Assembly (NCBI GenBank): GCA_002070265.1
Contig: MWCX01000018.1
Coordinates: forward strand, 1 to 64,000
DNA length: 64,000 bases
Origin: Bacteroidetes bacterium ADurb.Bin174
GTDB taxonomy: Bacteria; Bacteroidota; Bacteroidia; Bacteroidales; Paludibacteraceae
Direction: 5' to 3'
In this document: in pieces, positions 9,478 to 18,546 of the stretch
Layout: every line of letters begins with the position of its first letter
Position numbering within the stretch: the stretch's first letter is position 1
Translations under genes and position numbers: made by a program
The notes under the pieces: model-generated
What the model was told of the DNA's origin: nothing
Seen by the model: only the letters and a program-made list of their open reading frames with translations
Database searches by the model: none

Positions 9478-12400
9478 ATGAAAAAGATTTTATTGATATT
9501 GTTGCTGTTCGTGGCATTCACAAGCAGTCACGCCCAACAAACATTGATTTATACACACTCGGATCGTTTGTTTGAACAAGGCAAAGAGCTATTCGACCAA
9601 CAGAAATACATGGCTTCCTATCGCAGTTTTGAAGAGTTTTTAAATTCAACGGATAAGATCCAAGCCGGTCAGAGGCATGAAGCGGAATATTATCTGATTG
9701 CCAATGCTTTTGAATTGAGACAACAGCATACATTTTCTTTGATTCAGCATTTTTTGACATCAAATCCTTATACTCCCTTTATTAATAAGCTATATGCTAT
9801 GCTTGGTATCCTTTTGTATGAGGAAAACCAATTTGAAGATGCTTTAAGTTATTTCAACAAAGTCAATGAGAAACGCCTTAATCGCAGAGAAAAATTGAAT
9901 TTTCTGTTTTGCAAAGCTTATGCATTGCTTGGAACTGAATCCTACCATGAGGCTCTGGTGATTTTCAAAGACTTAAAAGACCAAAAGTTTCAGCGACAGG
10001 AAGATGCAAAGTATTATTATGCTTACACAGAGTATGCATTGCAGGATTATTCAGCCGCTTTACCTGAGTTTTTGAGTTTGGAAAAGAGTGAGGTTTACAA
10101 GGAAAAAGTTGCTTTTTATCTGTTTCAGATTTATTATTACCTGGGGATCAGGAAAGAGATGAATGAAAAATATGAGTTCATCACAACGCATTACCCCAAT
10201 CATCCTGATAATGCCGAAATCTACCGTATCAAAGGAGAAATGGCTTATGCAGAAGGTCAATACGAGGACGCCATCACTTATTTGAAAAGATACGAGAGCA
10301 TGTCGCCACAGATGTTACGCAATGATTTGTATATGCTGGGGATAGCACATATTCGTTTAAACAGGCACTATTCATCCATCCCGTATTTTCAACGGGTAAC
10401 CACAGAGCCTGATGCCATGACGGAAAATGCTTATTTGCACCTTGGAAACGCATACATCAGAGCCAATGATAAAGAAAATGCCCGTTTGGCTTTTGAAGCA
10501 GCCTTACGAACAAATTTTGACAAACAGGTGCGTGAAGAAGCTTTGTTGAATTATGCGTTGACAACTTATGAAACCACATCGGCATTCGGCGAATCCATCA
10601 GTGCGCTGGAGCAGTTTTTAGATGAATTTCCAAATTCGAAGGATGCTGATAAAGTCAAGAACTATCTGGCCATGGAGTATATGGCTACTAAAAATTACGA
10701 AGTGGCTTATCAATCCATCCAAAAAGTTGCCCGCCCCAACGAGAAAATTTTAGAAGCCAAGCAGTATATTCTGTATCAGCTTGGAACAGAAGCTTTTGCT
10801 CGTCAGGATTTTAATAAGGCAGTGGATTATTTCACTTTGTCTATCCAAAATCTTCCTACCGGAATTTATGCACCTGAAAGTTATTATTGGCGTTCTGAAA
10901 GCTTTTACAGATTAGGAATGCATCAAAACAGCATTGATGATTTAAATGCTTTTTTCAGATTGCCCGGTGCTAATAGAAGCAATAATTACGTGCCTGCACA
11001 TTATGGTATGGGTTACGCATATTTTTCTCAGAAGAACTTCCGGTTAGCGAAAGAGTATTTTGATCGTTATATTGCTCTTGAACGTAATAAAAAGTCGGAT
11101 GTTTTTGCCGACGCATTAAACCGTATTGGGGATTGTTATTTTTACGACAGAGACTTCCGCAGTGCGGAATTAATTTATACCCGATCCGCAAATTTAAGTC
11201 CCAATACCGGTGATTATGCCTTGTTTCAAAGTGGATATGTTGCCGGTTTACAAAAAAAATACAGCACGAAAATTTCTCGCCTGAATGATTTGGTGAAAAA
11301 TTATCCGAAGTCTGAGTTTGCAGATGATGCCTTGTATGAAATAGGAAGGGCTTATATCATGCTGGGAAATGACGCAGAGGCTTTGAGTGCCTACCGCCGT
11401 TTGTTGAACTTATTGCCCAACAGTAATATGGCACGCAGTGCGGCTTATGAAATTGGCATGATCTATCAGAATCAGGAGAAATATCCGGAGGCAATTGATG
11501 CCTACAAAGCGGTTGTAGCTCAATATCCCGGATCAGTGGAAGCTTTCACGGCTTTACAAAGTTTGGAAGGTATCCACATTGAAATGAACAATGTCCCGGC
11601 CTATTTGGCTTATGTGAATTCCCTGGATATGAAGTTTTCACGCATCAGTGTAAGTCATGAAGATTCAATCAGTTATATCGCTGCTGAAAAACAATATATG
11701 AATTCTTCTTACAAACAAGCCATTACGGGTTTCCGTACTTATCTGAACAATTATTGTCCGGGAGGTAAATATTGTACAGCAGCACAGTTTTACATTGCCG
11801 ACAGCTACTACAGATTAGAGGATTATGATCAAGCCTTTGCGGAATATCAACAATTGATGAGAATACAGGGAAATCAGTATATGGAAGAAGCCCTGACTCG
11901 TTCAGCCGAAATTACCTATGATCAGAAAAGGTATGGTGCAGCTTTGGAATATTTTGAAGAATTGATTCAAATTGCTCAAACAAGCGAAAGGAAAAACATT
12001 GCCCGCTTAGGTATATTGCGTAGCAGCTTTCAACTGAAAGATTACCAGAAAATAATCGGTATTGCGCACGATATAGTGTCTGATTCCAAATCTGGCTCTG
12101 AAGTGTTGAATGAAGCAAGATACTATAGGGCTAAGGCTTATATTGCTACCAAACAATTGGATATTGCACTGGAGGATTTGAAGTGGCTTTCCACAGACAC
12201 CCGAACTGCCATAGGTGCCGAGTCGAAGTATTTGACGGCTCAGGTTTATTTCACGGAATGGAAATTAGATGAATCTGAAAAGGAAATTTTAGACTTTGCC
12301 AAAAAGAATACCCCTTTTCAATATTGGCTAGCCCGGAGCTTTGTCTTGCTTTCAGATATATATCAGTCAAAACAACAAGATTTCCAGGCCAAGCAGTACT

Positions 12401-12507
12401 TATTAAGTTTGCAGCGTAATTACAAGGTAGACGATGATATTCAGGAGATGATAACAACCCGGTTGGATGCTATCTCCAGAAGGGAAAAGTCGAAGGTTAT
12501 TAATTAA
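9478..12507 (+). CDS. Large secreted TPR protein
   Basis: This 1009-residue protein has a signal peptide (MKKILLILLLFVAFTSSHAQ) followed by some 20 TPR or TPR-like helical pairs over the whole length (for example LAKEYFDRYIALERNKKSDVF, ADDALYEIGRAYIMLGNDA, AAYEIGMIYQNQEKYPEAI). No enzyme domain is visible. It is probably periplasmic or outer-membrane-associated and assembles partners through its TPR superhelix. The next gene, 34 bases downstream, is an outer-membrane barrel protein, so the two likely act together at the outer membrane (inference). Large secreted TPR proteins of this kind are widespread in Bacteroidales and have no assigned function I can cite. Confidence 0.88.
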   Translation: MKKILLILLLFVAFTSSHAQQTLIYTHSDRLFEQGKELFDQQKYMASYRSFEEFLNSTDKIQAGQRHEAEYYLIANAFELRQQHTFSLIQHFLTSNPYTPFINKLYAMLGILLYEENQFEDALSYFNKVNEKRLNRREKLNFLFCKAYALLGTESYHEALVIFKDLKDQKFQRQEDAKYYYAYTEYALQDYSAALPEFLSLEKSEVYKEKVAFYLFQIYYYLGIRKEMNEKYEFITTHYPNHPDNAEIYRIKGEMAYAEGQYEDAITYLKRYESMSPQMLRNDLYMLGIAHIRLNRHYSSIPYFQRVTTEPDAMTENAYLHLGNAYIRANDKENARLAFEAALRTNFDKQVREEALLNYALTTYETTSAFGESISALEQFLDEFPNSKDADKVKNYLAMEYMATKNYEVAYQSIQKVARPNEKILEAKQYILYQLGTEAFARQDFNKAVDYFTLSIQNLPTGIYAPESYYWRSESFYRLGMHQNSIDDLNAFFRLPGANRSNNYVPAHYGMGYAYFSQKNFRLAKEYFDRYIALERNKKSDVFADALNRIGDCYFYDRDFRSAELIYTRSANLSPNTGDYALFQSGYVAGLQKKYSTKISRLNDLVKNYPKSEFADDALYEIGRAYIMLGNDAEALSAYRRLLNLLPNSNMARSAAYEIGMIYQNQEKYPEAIDAYKAVVAQYPGSVEAFTALQSLEGIHIEMNNVPAYLAYVNSLDMKFSRISVSHEDSISYIAAEKQYMNSSYKQAITGFRTYLNNYCPGGKYCTAAQFYIADSYYRLEDYDQAFAEYQQLMRIQGNQYMEEALTRSAEITYDQKRYGAALEYFEELIQIAQTSERKNIARLGILRSSFQLKDYQKIIGIAHDIVSDSKSGSEVLNEARYYRAKAYIATKQLDIALEDLKWLSTDTRTAIGAESKYLTAQVYFTEWKLDESEKEILDFAKKNTPFQYWLARSFVLLSDIYQSKQQDFQAKQYLLSLQRNYKVDDDIQEMITTRLDAISRREKSKVIN

Positions 12508-12541
12508 TTGATTGTTATGGTTTCATAAATTTAAACAGCAT

Positions 12542-14305
12542 ATGATAACTCATCAAAAATATTGGATCATTGTATTGGCGTTTTTAACGATTCATACAGG
12601 AGTTGCACAAATTGATAGAAACATAACGGTAGAAAGAGATTTCGAACCAGTTATTCAAGATGCAGGTAAGATTACCGGTATCCCGGAAGTTTTTCAGATA
12701 GATACAAAAAAAGGACGGGTAGATTATTCGGAAATTTATCAACCTTTGTCCTTGGACAGGCAGATCGTCACCCTGTCTGCCGAACAGGTCAAACATGAAC
12801 CTATGAAATCTCCCAGAGAAGCTTTTCTCAGATTAGGTGCCGGCAACTATTGGAATACGCTGGGTGAACTGGCTTTGCCCATGATCAACAAAGAAAAAGA
12901 TCGCTTGGATTTGAGGCTGAATCACCTTGGAACATTCGGAAAAAAGCAACATGCGTTCAGCCGGGCAAACCTGGCATACAACCATTATTTTGCAAGCTAT
13001 GATTTGTACGCGGAGGCAGGCGTATCGCACAGGTTCTTCAATTACTACGGAGATAATTTCCATGGAATAATGGGAGACACCATTGACTTAAATAATCATA
13101 TCAGCACAATTTCAGAACCTTTTCCTGATTATACGGAGCAAAATTTAACGGAGATTACGCGCACACCACAGACCATTAATCTGGGTGATTTGGCAAATAA
13201 TCCCTTGAATAAAATGATGTGGCGGTATCATGCCCAAATAGGCTTTCGTTCATTACCGGATGCTGTTGGAACGAAGCATATGGGCGAGTTAAATTATGAG
13301 TTTATGGATGTCAATGGCGGATTGAAAGAAACCATAGTGAAAGCAAACTATGGATTTGATATGGCTTTGGGCGCTCATCGTCTGGGAGTGGATGTGGATT
13401 TTAAAAATCTTTTTTATGGTGCGAAAGAATTGACTCAAATTAATTTTTGGAATTATTATGCAGTCCTTTCTCTAAACCCGTATTACCTGATGGAAGGAGA
13501 TAATTGGTATCTGCGCGCCGGTTTAAAGACTATTTTTTCTATTGTGCACGGTCGTGTCTTTAATCCCATGCCTGACGTGAGCGGTGAATGGTGCGTGTTC
13601 CCGAAATGGCTTTCGCTGTATGGCGGCGTCGTTGGTGATTTTAAATTATCGAACTTAAACACCATCTATGCTGAAAATCCTTATGTTTATCATGACTTAA
13701 GGGTGAAAGATGTTTATACTCCCGTGAATCCGTATTTCGGATTTAAGTTGAAACCATTGCATCCCGTTTTAATTGATGCTTTTGTGGATTACAGATACAT
13801 AGTCGATCAGTATTTTTATGTGAATAAAGCATATGCTTCAGGTACTGATTTGGGCGATTTTACTGATTTGTTCATCAATAGGTTTGATGTGCTTTACAGC
13901 AATGCGTCTTTATTTAAAACCGGTATGCGTATCAATTATAACCACAAAGATATAGTGAATGTACAGTTAAAGGGTGTTTACAATGCCTGGAAGGTAAAAA
14001 CGGAAGCTTATGCCTGGATGAAGCCTGCCCTTGAAGTAGATTTCTCGACAGATGTCAGGATCAATAAAAACCTGACGGTTATGGCTACGGCATTTTATGT
14101 GGGAGAACGCTACGCTAAATTAGGCGACAACCCCTTCAAAATGAACCCGAAAATTGACATCAACTTAGGATCAACTTATACCTTTAATAAAACCTTTTCA
14201 GTGTTTGCGCAATTAAACAACCTGCTGAACAGTAAATACCAGGAATTTTACGGTTATGAGGTGCAGGGACTTAATTTTATGCTGGGAGGGGCGGTGTCGT
14301 TTTGA
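12542..14305 (+). CDS. Outer-membrane beta-barrel protein, TonB-receptor-like
   Basis: This protein has 587 residues from the ATG at 12542; an in-frame TTG at 12512 is less likely because the ATG opens a proper signal peptide (MITHQKYWIIVLAFLTIHTGVAQ). Mature residues begin IDRNITVERDFEPVIQDAGKI, a conserved start in Bacteroidales proteins often labelled TonB-dependent receptor. Barrel-type alternation continues to the C-terminus, with VFAQLNNLLNSKYQEFYGYEVQG and a final Phe. It has no carboxypeptidase-like or plug domain, so the TonB-receptor label is doubtful; it is better called a barrel of unknown cargo. It is probably co-transcribed with the TPR gene ahead of it. Confidence 0.82.
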   Translation: MITHQKYWIIVLAFLTIHTGVAQIDRNITVERDFEPVIQDAGKITGIPEVFQIDTKKGRVDYSEIYQPLSLDRQIVTLSAEQVKHEPMKSPREAFLRLGAGNYWNTLGELALPMINKEKDRLDLRLNHLGTFGKKQHAFSRANLAYNHYFASYDLYAEAGVSHRFFNYYGDNFHGIMGDTIDLNNHISTISEPFPDYTEQNLTEITRTPQTINLGDLANNPLNKMMWRYHAQIGFRSLPDAVGTKHMGELNYEFMDVNGGLKETIVKANYGFDMALGAHRLGVDVDFKNLFYGAKELTQINFWNYYAVLSLNPYYLMEGDNWYLRAGLKTIFSIVHGRVFNPMPDVSGEWCVFPKWLSLYGGVVGDFKLSNLNTIYAENPYVYHDLRVKDVYTPVNPYFGFKLKPLHPVLIDAFVDYRYIVDQYFYVNKAYASGTDLGDFTDLFINRFDVLYSNASLFKTGMRINYNHKDIVNVQLKGVYNAWKVKTEAYAWMKPALEVDFSTDVRINKNLTVMATAFYVGERYAKLGDNPFKMNPKIDINLGSTYTFNKTFSVFAQLNNLLNSKYQEFYGYEVQGLNFMLGGAVSF

Positions 14306-14324
14306 TGTTTAATTGTTGAATTGT

Positions 14325-14500
14325 TTGACTGAGAACAAAGAGCAAGGACAAATTAACTAAGAACGAAGAGTGATGAACGAAAAACTAAGAACGAAGAACG
14401 ATGAACTAAAAACTGACCCCGGAACACGCTAACTTCCCTAACTTCTTATAACTTCCTTAACTTCCAAAACAAACTACTAACTACCAACTACTTAACTTCA
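14325..14500. repeat. Intergenic composite repeat, second copy
   Basis: AACTAAGAACGAAGA units, a CGGAACACGC unit, TAACTTCCCTAACTTCTTATAACTTCC and ACTACTAACTACCAACTAC occur in the same order as at 9190-9352. They lie between the barrel gene and the convergent S46 peptidase gene. Confidence 0.8.
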
Positions 14501-16633
14501 TTAATTCGTTCTTAGTTCATTTATCAGCCTTTCCGCTCCGCCAATTTTCTCCATGATAAAAAGCATATAGCGTACATCAACGGAGATGGTTCGTTGCAGC
14601 TCCGGTTCGAAGATGATATCACCACTCATGGCTTCCCAATTGCCATCGAATGCCAGGCCTAATAATTCTCCATGGGCATTGAAAACCGGACTTCCGGAAT
14701 TGCCACCTGTTATGTCCGTATTGCACAGAAAATTCACGAAAAGTTTGCCGGATGTTTTATCTGCATAAGCCCCAAAATCTTGCTGTTGAATAGCTGTCTT
14801 TAACTCATTCGGAACATGAAATTCCCTGTCGTTCGGGATCTCTTTTTCCAGTACTCCTTCGGCAGTGGTAAAATAGTCGTATGTCACCGCATCTGCCGGT
14901 TGATAGCCGCCAATGGTTCCGTAAGTCATACGCATGGTGGAATTGGCATCGGGGTATCGCTTGTTTGGGTCTGTTAAATTCATTGCTTTCAAGCCTGTTT
15001 CAAACATGCGATTCAAATGTTGAATAGAATCTAAGCTTGTATAATAAGAATGACTGTTCAACTCACTCAGGGTTTTTATAACCGCTGTGTGGAATTGTAA
15101 AGCAGGATCATTTTTCAGGTCAATTCTCTTGGCTTTCAGTCTTTTGCAAAATTTATCATGACTTGTAAAACTTGAACGATTGTACACATGCTGAGCATAC
15201 TGCCGGTAATCGCCTTTGAATTTTTTATCAATCTGTTGGTATATAGAAGGCAGGAAACGCTTATCTACATGTTGACGATAAGTTTTCAGCATGACTGCGA
15301 AAGTTGCTTCATCCACTTCAGGAACATAATCTTTATATATTTCCTTGGATCGGTTCCTGATGGAGTCGAAAGGTAGATTGCTGTTTACCAGGCTTTGAAG
15401 TTCAGAAGCTATGCCCGGCATTTCAACCCCAACTACCAAGGCTTCCCTCAAATAAGAAGAAGCGTGAAGCAAGGGGAAAGTCAGCTCGTAATTTCGTTTC
15501 AATGCAGGGAGTACGTTCCCGTATTTTTCAGCGTAAAGTGGCGTGGTTTCGATTTGCTTTTCAAAAGCCTTCTCCACCATTCTTTTCCTGTCCTGAATCT
15601 TCAGTTTTTCAACGGATTGATTCATGCCTATGCTGTTTTTCCAGTAATTGGAACTGCCGGCATACTTATCGGCATAAGCTATATGGATGGCTTCATCGGT
15701 TTGCATGAATGACTCCCAGACGGCTTGTTTCGCTCCACGCACATCAATGCGGGATTGATTTATAGCATGAATACGGTTGTTAATGCCGTATGAAGTCAGA
15801 TAACGTGAAGTGCTGCCCGGATTTCCCAATATCATGACGAAGTCATTTTCCTGATAACCTTGAGTGGCAATAGGAATTACCTTTTTAGGCGTGTAAGGAA
15901 TATTATCTGCTTGATATGTAACGGGATTGCCCAAAGAATCGGCATAAATACGAAATACGGCAAAATCGCCCGTATGTCGGGGCCACATCCAGTTGTCCGT
16001 GTTTCCTCCATATTTCCCGATGGAGGAAGGTGGAGCATAGGCTAAACGAATATCTTTAAATTCATTCAAGACAAACACATAAAACTCATTGTCGCTGTAA
16101 AAGGATTTAACTTGTACAATGTAGTCGTTGTCTTTGCTATATTCATCCTTGATGAGTCGGAGTACCGAATCTTGTTTTTCCGCTCTGACATTGAAGTCTA
16201 AACTATCGGGAAGAGCTTCTGATACACGTTCGGTGACATCCGTGATGCTGACCAAAAACTTAACGGTAAGTCCGGGTACCGGAAGTTCATCTGCTAATGT
16301 TTGGGCAGTGAAGCCATTTTTTAGATAGTTATGTTCGACTGTACTCAACTTGTGAATGGCGCCATATCCGCAATGGTGGTTTGTAAAAACCAATCCCTGG
16401 TCGGATACTACCACCCCTGTGCAGCCTCTGTCAAAGATTACCACTGCATCTTTCATGCTGACCTTAGTGTTGCTGTATATGTCTTCAGTTGTCAAGCAGC
16501 ATCCCATATTATGCATTTTCTTAATGTTGAGTTGTTCAATCAGTGGCAACATCCACATGCCTTCATCACTTTTAACAGGTGAAATCATTATGAGAAAAAG
16601 AGGCAAAAACAGTAATCTTTTTATACGTGTCAT
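14501..16633 (-). CDS. S46-family dipeptidyl-peptidase, DPP7 type
   Basis: This 710-residue serine exopeptidase would remove dipeptides from peptide N-termini in the periplasm, feeding amino-acid fermentation. A signal peptide covers about residues 1-22. The chymotrypsin-like blocks are TNHHCGYGAI (His86/87) and DITGGNSGSPVF with nucleophile Ser646. Eighteen residues after that Ser comes Gly (LAFDGNWE). In the S46 family this position is Gly in DPP7 (hydrophobic P1) and Arg in DPP11 (Asp/Glu P1), so the DPP7 class is indicated. Length agrees with the family (about 700-720). It is transcribed towards the barrel gene at 12.5-14.3 kb. Specificity is inferred from one residue plus family knowledge. 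Confidence 0.9.
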   Translation of the reverse strand: MTRIKRLLFLPLFLIMISPVKSDEGMWMLPLIEQLNIKKMHNMGCCLTTEDIYSNTKVSMKDAVVIFDRGCTGVVVSDQGLVFTNHHCGYGAIHKLSTVEHNYLKNGFTAQTLADELPVPGLTVKFLVSITDVTERVSEALPDSLDFNVRAEKQDSVLRLIKDEYSKDNDYIVQVKSFYSDNEFYVFVLNEFKDIRLAYAPPSSIGKYGGNTDNWMWPRHTGDFAVFRIYADSLGNPVTYQADNIPYTPKKVIPIATQGYQENDFVMILGNPGSTSRYLTSYGINNRIHAINQSRIDVRGAKQAVWESFMQTDEAIHIAYADKYAGSSNYWKNSIGMNQSVEKLKIQDRKRMVEKAFEKQIETTPLYAEKYGNVLPALKRNYELTFPLLHASSYLREALVVGVEMPGIASELQSLVNSNLPFDSIRNRSKEIYKDYVPEVDEATFAVMLKTYRQHVDKRFLPSIYQQIDKKFKGDYRQYAQHVYNRSSFTSHDKFCKRLKAKRIDLKNDPALQFHTAVIKTLSELNSHSYYTSLDSIQHLNRMFETGLKAMNLTDPNKRYPDANSTMRMTYGTIGGYQPADAVTYDYFTTAEGVLEKEIPNDREFHVPNELKTAIQQQDFGAYADKTSGKLFVNFLCNTDITGGNSGSPVFNAHGELLGLAFDGNWEAMSGDIIFEPELQRTISVDVRYMLFIMEKIGGAERLINELRTN

Positions 16634-17206
16634 ATATGTTTTTTAATAAAAATGTATCTATCACATGTCAAAAATTAAAAAATCACTATGCAACTTTACC
16701 GAACTTGGGGCGTTGGCACAAATCCCACTTCATTTTTTTGTCTTGATACAAAAAAACGAAGCAAAAAAAAATCAAGACTGCGCCCGCTTCGCTCGAAAAA
16801 TTTACGCTCGAACAGCTAAATCGTCCAAACTCGCAACTTCGTTGCTCAGACAAGGACGATTTTTAACGCTGTTCTTACTTATTTTTCGGCTTACCGGACG
16901 AGGTCAGTTACCACTCAGCGCATAAAGTCTTGCAAATTAGTCAATTGTGGTTTATAGAGTATTTTTTGTCATGTGCTTTGATAAAAATATCAAAAGTATA
17001 AAAGGACAAAGGTAGTTTTTAATTTTTAAATTTTGGTTTTCTACTTTAGAGCAAAAGGTAAAAGGTAAAAATGAAGATGGCAAAAGGTAAAAGAAGTATC
17101 CATTTGTGTTGAAATTAAGAAGGTGGTCTAAATTTTTAACAATCAAGATTATAGCAATAATTGAATAAGGGTTTTGTACAATTGATAAAAAATAAGTTAT
17201 TCACAA
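16634..17206. other. Intergenic region without a supported gene
   Basis: The stretch between the S46 peptidase and the Stealth gene holds a 190-base dispersed repeat (16719-16908) and AT-rich sequence with AAAGGTAAAAG repeats near 17050-17090. The short open frame at 16665-16925 is made of the repeat and is not supported as a gene. Confidence 0.7.
16719..16908 (+). repeat. Dispersed repeat, copy A
   Basis: The first 80 bases (16719-16800) match 50462-50541 almost base for base, with one indel in an A run. The last ~48 bases (16861-16908) match 50752-50800. The left part contains the inverted repeat GTCTTGAT...ATCAAGAC. The middle holds nested hairpins (AAATCGTCC/GGACGATTT around GCAAC/GTTGC). 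Two copies with the same ends and different centres suggest a mobile or recombining unit. Confidence 0.8.
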
Positions 17207-17238
17207 TGTTAAAAAAATAAGAAAATTACATATCTTTG
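17207..17238 (+). promoter_or_regulatory. Candidate promoter for the Stealth gene
   Basis: TATCTTTG at 17231-17238 matches the Bacteroidota -7 box. An AATGTT sequence 20 bases upstream sits at the -33 position but is a poor match to TTTG. The Stealth ATG is about 70 bases downstream. Confidence 0.45.
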
Positions 17239-17255
17239 AGTCAGCATTTAATAAG

Positions 17256-17297
17256 GTTCTCCGATAGCTGAAATACATTGTATCGGGGAGTTTTTTT
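17256..17297 (+). terminator. Terminator-like hairpin in the Stealth gene leader
   Basis: CTCCGATA pairs with TATCGGGGAG around a 12-base loop and is followed by seven T. It lies between the candidate promoter and the start codon at 17312, so it could be an attenuator or the end of a short leader RNA. Confidence 0.5.
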
Positions 17298-17311
17298 ATT
17301 ATAATTTTCAG

Positions 17312-18289
17312 ATGTCACAACATACAATAAAACAAATTGACTTGGTGTATCTTTGGGTGGACGGCAGTGACCCGCTTTGGAGAGCCAAGCAGCAAGCTGC
17401 ATTAGCGAGTAGAAATGACGGAACTGCCATTAACACCACCGGTCGTTACGTAAACAATGATGAATTGAAGTATTCGCTGCGTTCGGTTGAGAAGCATTTA
17501 CCCTGGATACGCAAAATTTTCATCATTACCGACAATCAAACGCCTTCATGGTTAGATATTCATCACCCTAAAATTACCATTGTAGATCACCGGGAAATTT
17601 TACCTCCGGAAGCCTTGCCTTGTTTTAATTCACGTGTGATTGAATATTTCATGTATCGCATTCCGGACTTAAGCGAGTATTTTTTATACGCCAACGATGA
17701 TATGTTCGTAAATACCAATCTGTTACCTTCATTTTTTTTCGGTACAGACGGACTTCCGATTGTCAGATTGCAGTATTTACCCTTCCAGCGTATAGAGAGT
17801 AAGTTTAAAAACTTAATGAATATCAGCATTAATTCATATCGAAAAAGCATAGATAATTCCATTGCACTAATCAAAAAAAAATTTGGTGTGTATTATCCCG
17901 GAGTTTTGCATCACAACATAGATGCATACAGAAAAAGTGATTTTGCAATGGTAGTAGAGAAAGTTTTTAAAGAAGAATTTCAAGCAATTATCACTCACCA
18001 ATTCAGAACTCATAAGGACATTCAGCGCATTATTTTTAGTTATTATGCTTTAGCTGTCGGGCGAGCCCATTTGAAATTTGCAACAAGGAAAACATCCTCC
18101 CGTATCCGTGTGCACAGGGGGGAATTTCAAGAATACTTAGATCGTTTTCAGTCGGATTTGTTCTGCTTGAACGATTCGGAACGTGCAAATGATGAAGACA
18201 GGGCATTGATTCGTCCTTTTTTGGAAAACTTGTTTCCGGACAAATCACAGTTTGAAAAAGGTGGTGTCTCATATTGTTCAACTGTTTAG
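17312..18289 (+). CDS. Stealth-family hexose-phosphate transferase (capsule/exopolysaccharide)
   Basis: This 325-residue protein belongs to the Stealth family (GNPTAB-like sugar-phosphate transferases), which in bacteria transfer hexose-1-phosphate during capsule or exopolysaccharide synthesis. The four conserved regions are visible: CR1 IDLVYLWVDGSDPLW (residues ~9-23), CR2 DELKYSLRSVEKHLPWI then DNQTP and ending in the NDDMFV segment, CR3 HHNIDAYRKSDF near 200, and CR4 EDRALIRPFLENLFP near 296-310. There is no signal peptide. The last residues (GGVSYCSTV) and the stop codon are encoded by the end of a dispersed repeat, so the original C-terminus may have been replaced. It stands alone, with no other capsule genes nearby. 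Confidence 0.88.
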   Translation: MSQHTIKQIDLVYLWVDGSDPLWRAKQQAALASRNDGTAINTTGRYVNNDELKYSLRSVEKHLPWIRKIFIITDNQTPSWLDIHHPKITIVDHREILPPEALPCFNSRVIEYFMYRIPDLSEYFLYANDDMFVNTNLLPSFFFGTDGLPIVRLQYLPFQRIESKFKNLMNISINSYRKSIDNSIALIKKKFGVYYPGVLHHNIDAYRKSDFAMVVEKVFKEEFQAIITHQFRTHKDIQRIIFSYYALAVGRAHLKFATRKTSSRIRVHRGEFQEYLDRFQSDLFCLNDSERANDEDRALIRPFLENLFPDKSQFEKGGVSYCSTV

Positions 18290-18325
18290 TTACTTCCGAT
18301 ATTCGGGGTCGCGAGTTTCATCTTT
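18260..18325 (+). repeat. Inverted-repeat element family, left-end fragment
   Basis: GGTGGTGTCTCATATTGTTC is homologous to the left end of the repeat family seen whole at 47315-47477. It overlaps the final codons of the Stealth gene. The matching right end is not found here. Confidence 0.65.
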
Positions 18326-18396
18326 ATTATTTTCACAAACAACCAACTGATTTTATGAAACATACAGCACAACAACAGTATAAAAAATTATACAAA

Positions 18397-18429
18397 TGTT
18401 ATTTATTTAAAAAATATATTGTACCTTTG
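18397..18429 (+). promoter_or_regulatory. Candidate promoter for the OmpA-like gene
   Basis: TACCTTTG at 18422-18429 matches TAnnTTTG. An AATGTT sequence ends 21 bases upstream, as at the Stealth promoter. The start codon is ~117 bases downstream, so a long leader is implied. Confidence 0.45.
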
Positions 18430-18546
18430 GTGCTTTCATCAGACAGACGTTAGTATTTACTGTAATTAATCATATTATTACTTTTAAAAACTAAATGGCT
18501 TTTTTATGATAAAACTAATTATTCACTTTATTCACTTAAAAAAATT

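Noticed and set aside
16665-16925. 86-codon plus-strand frame
   Set aside because: Composed of a dispersed repeat also found at 50462; no start signal or family resemblance.
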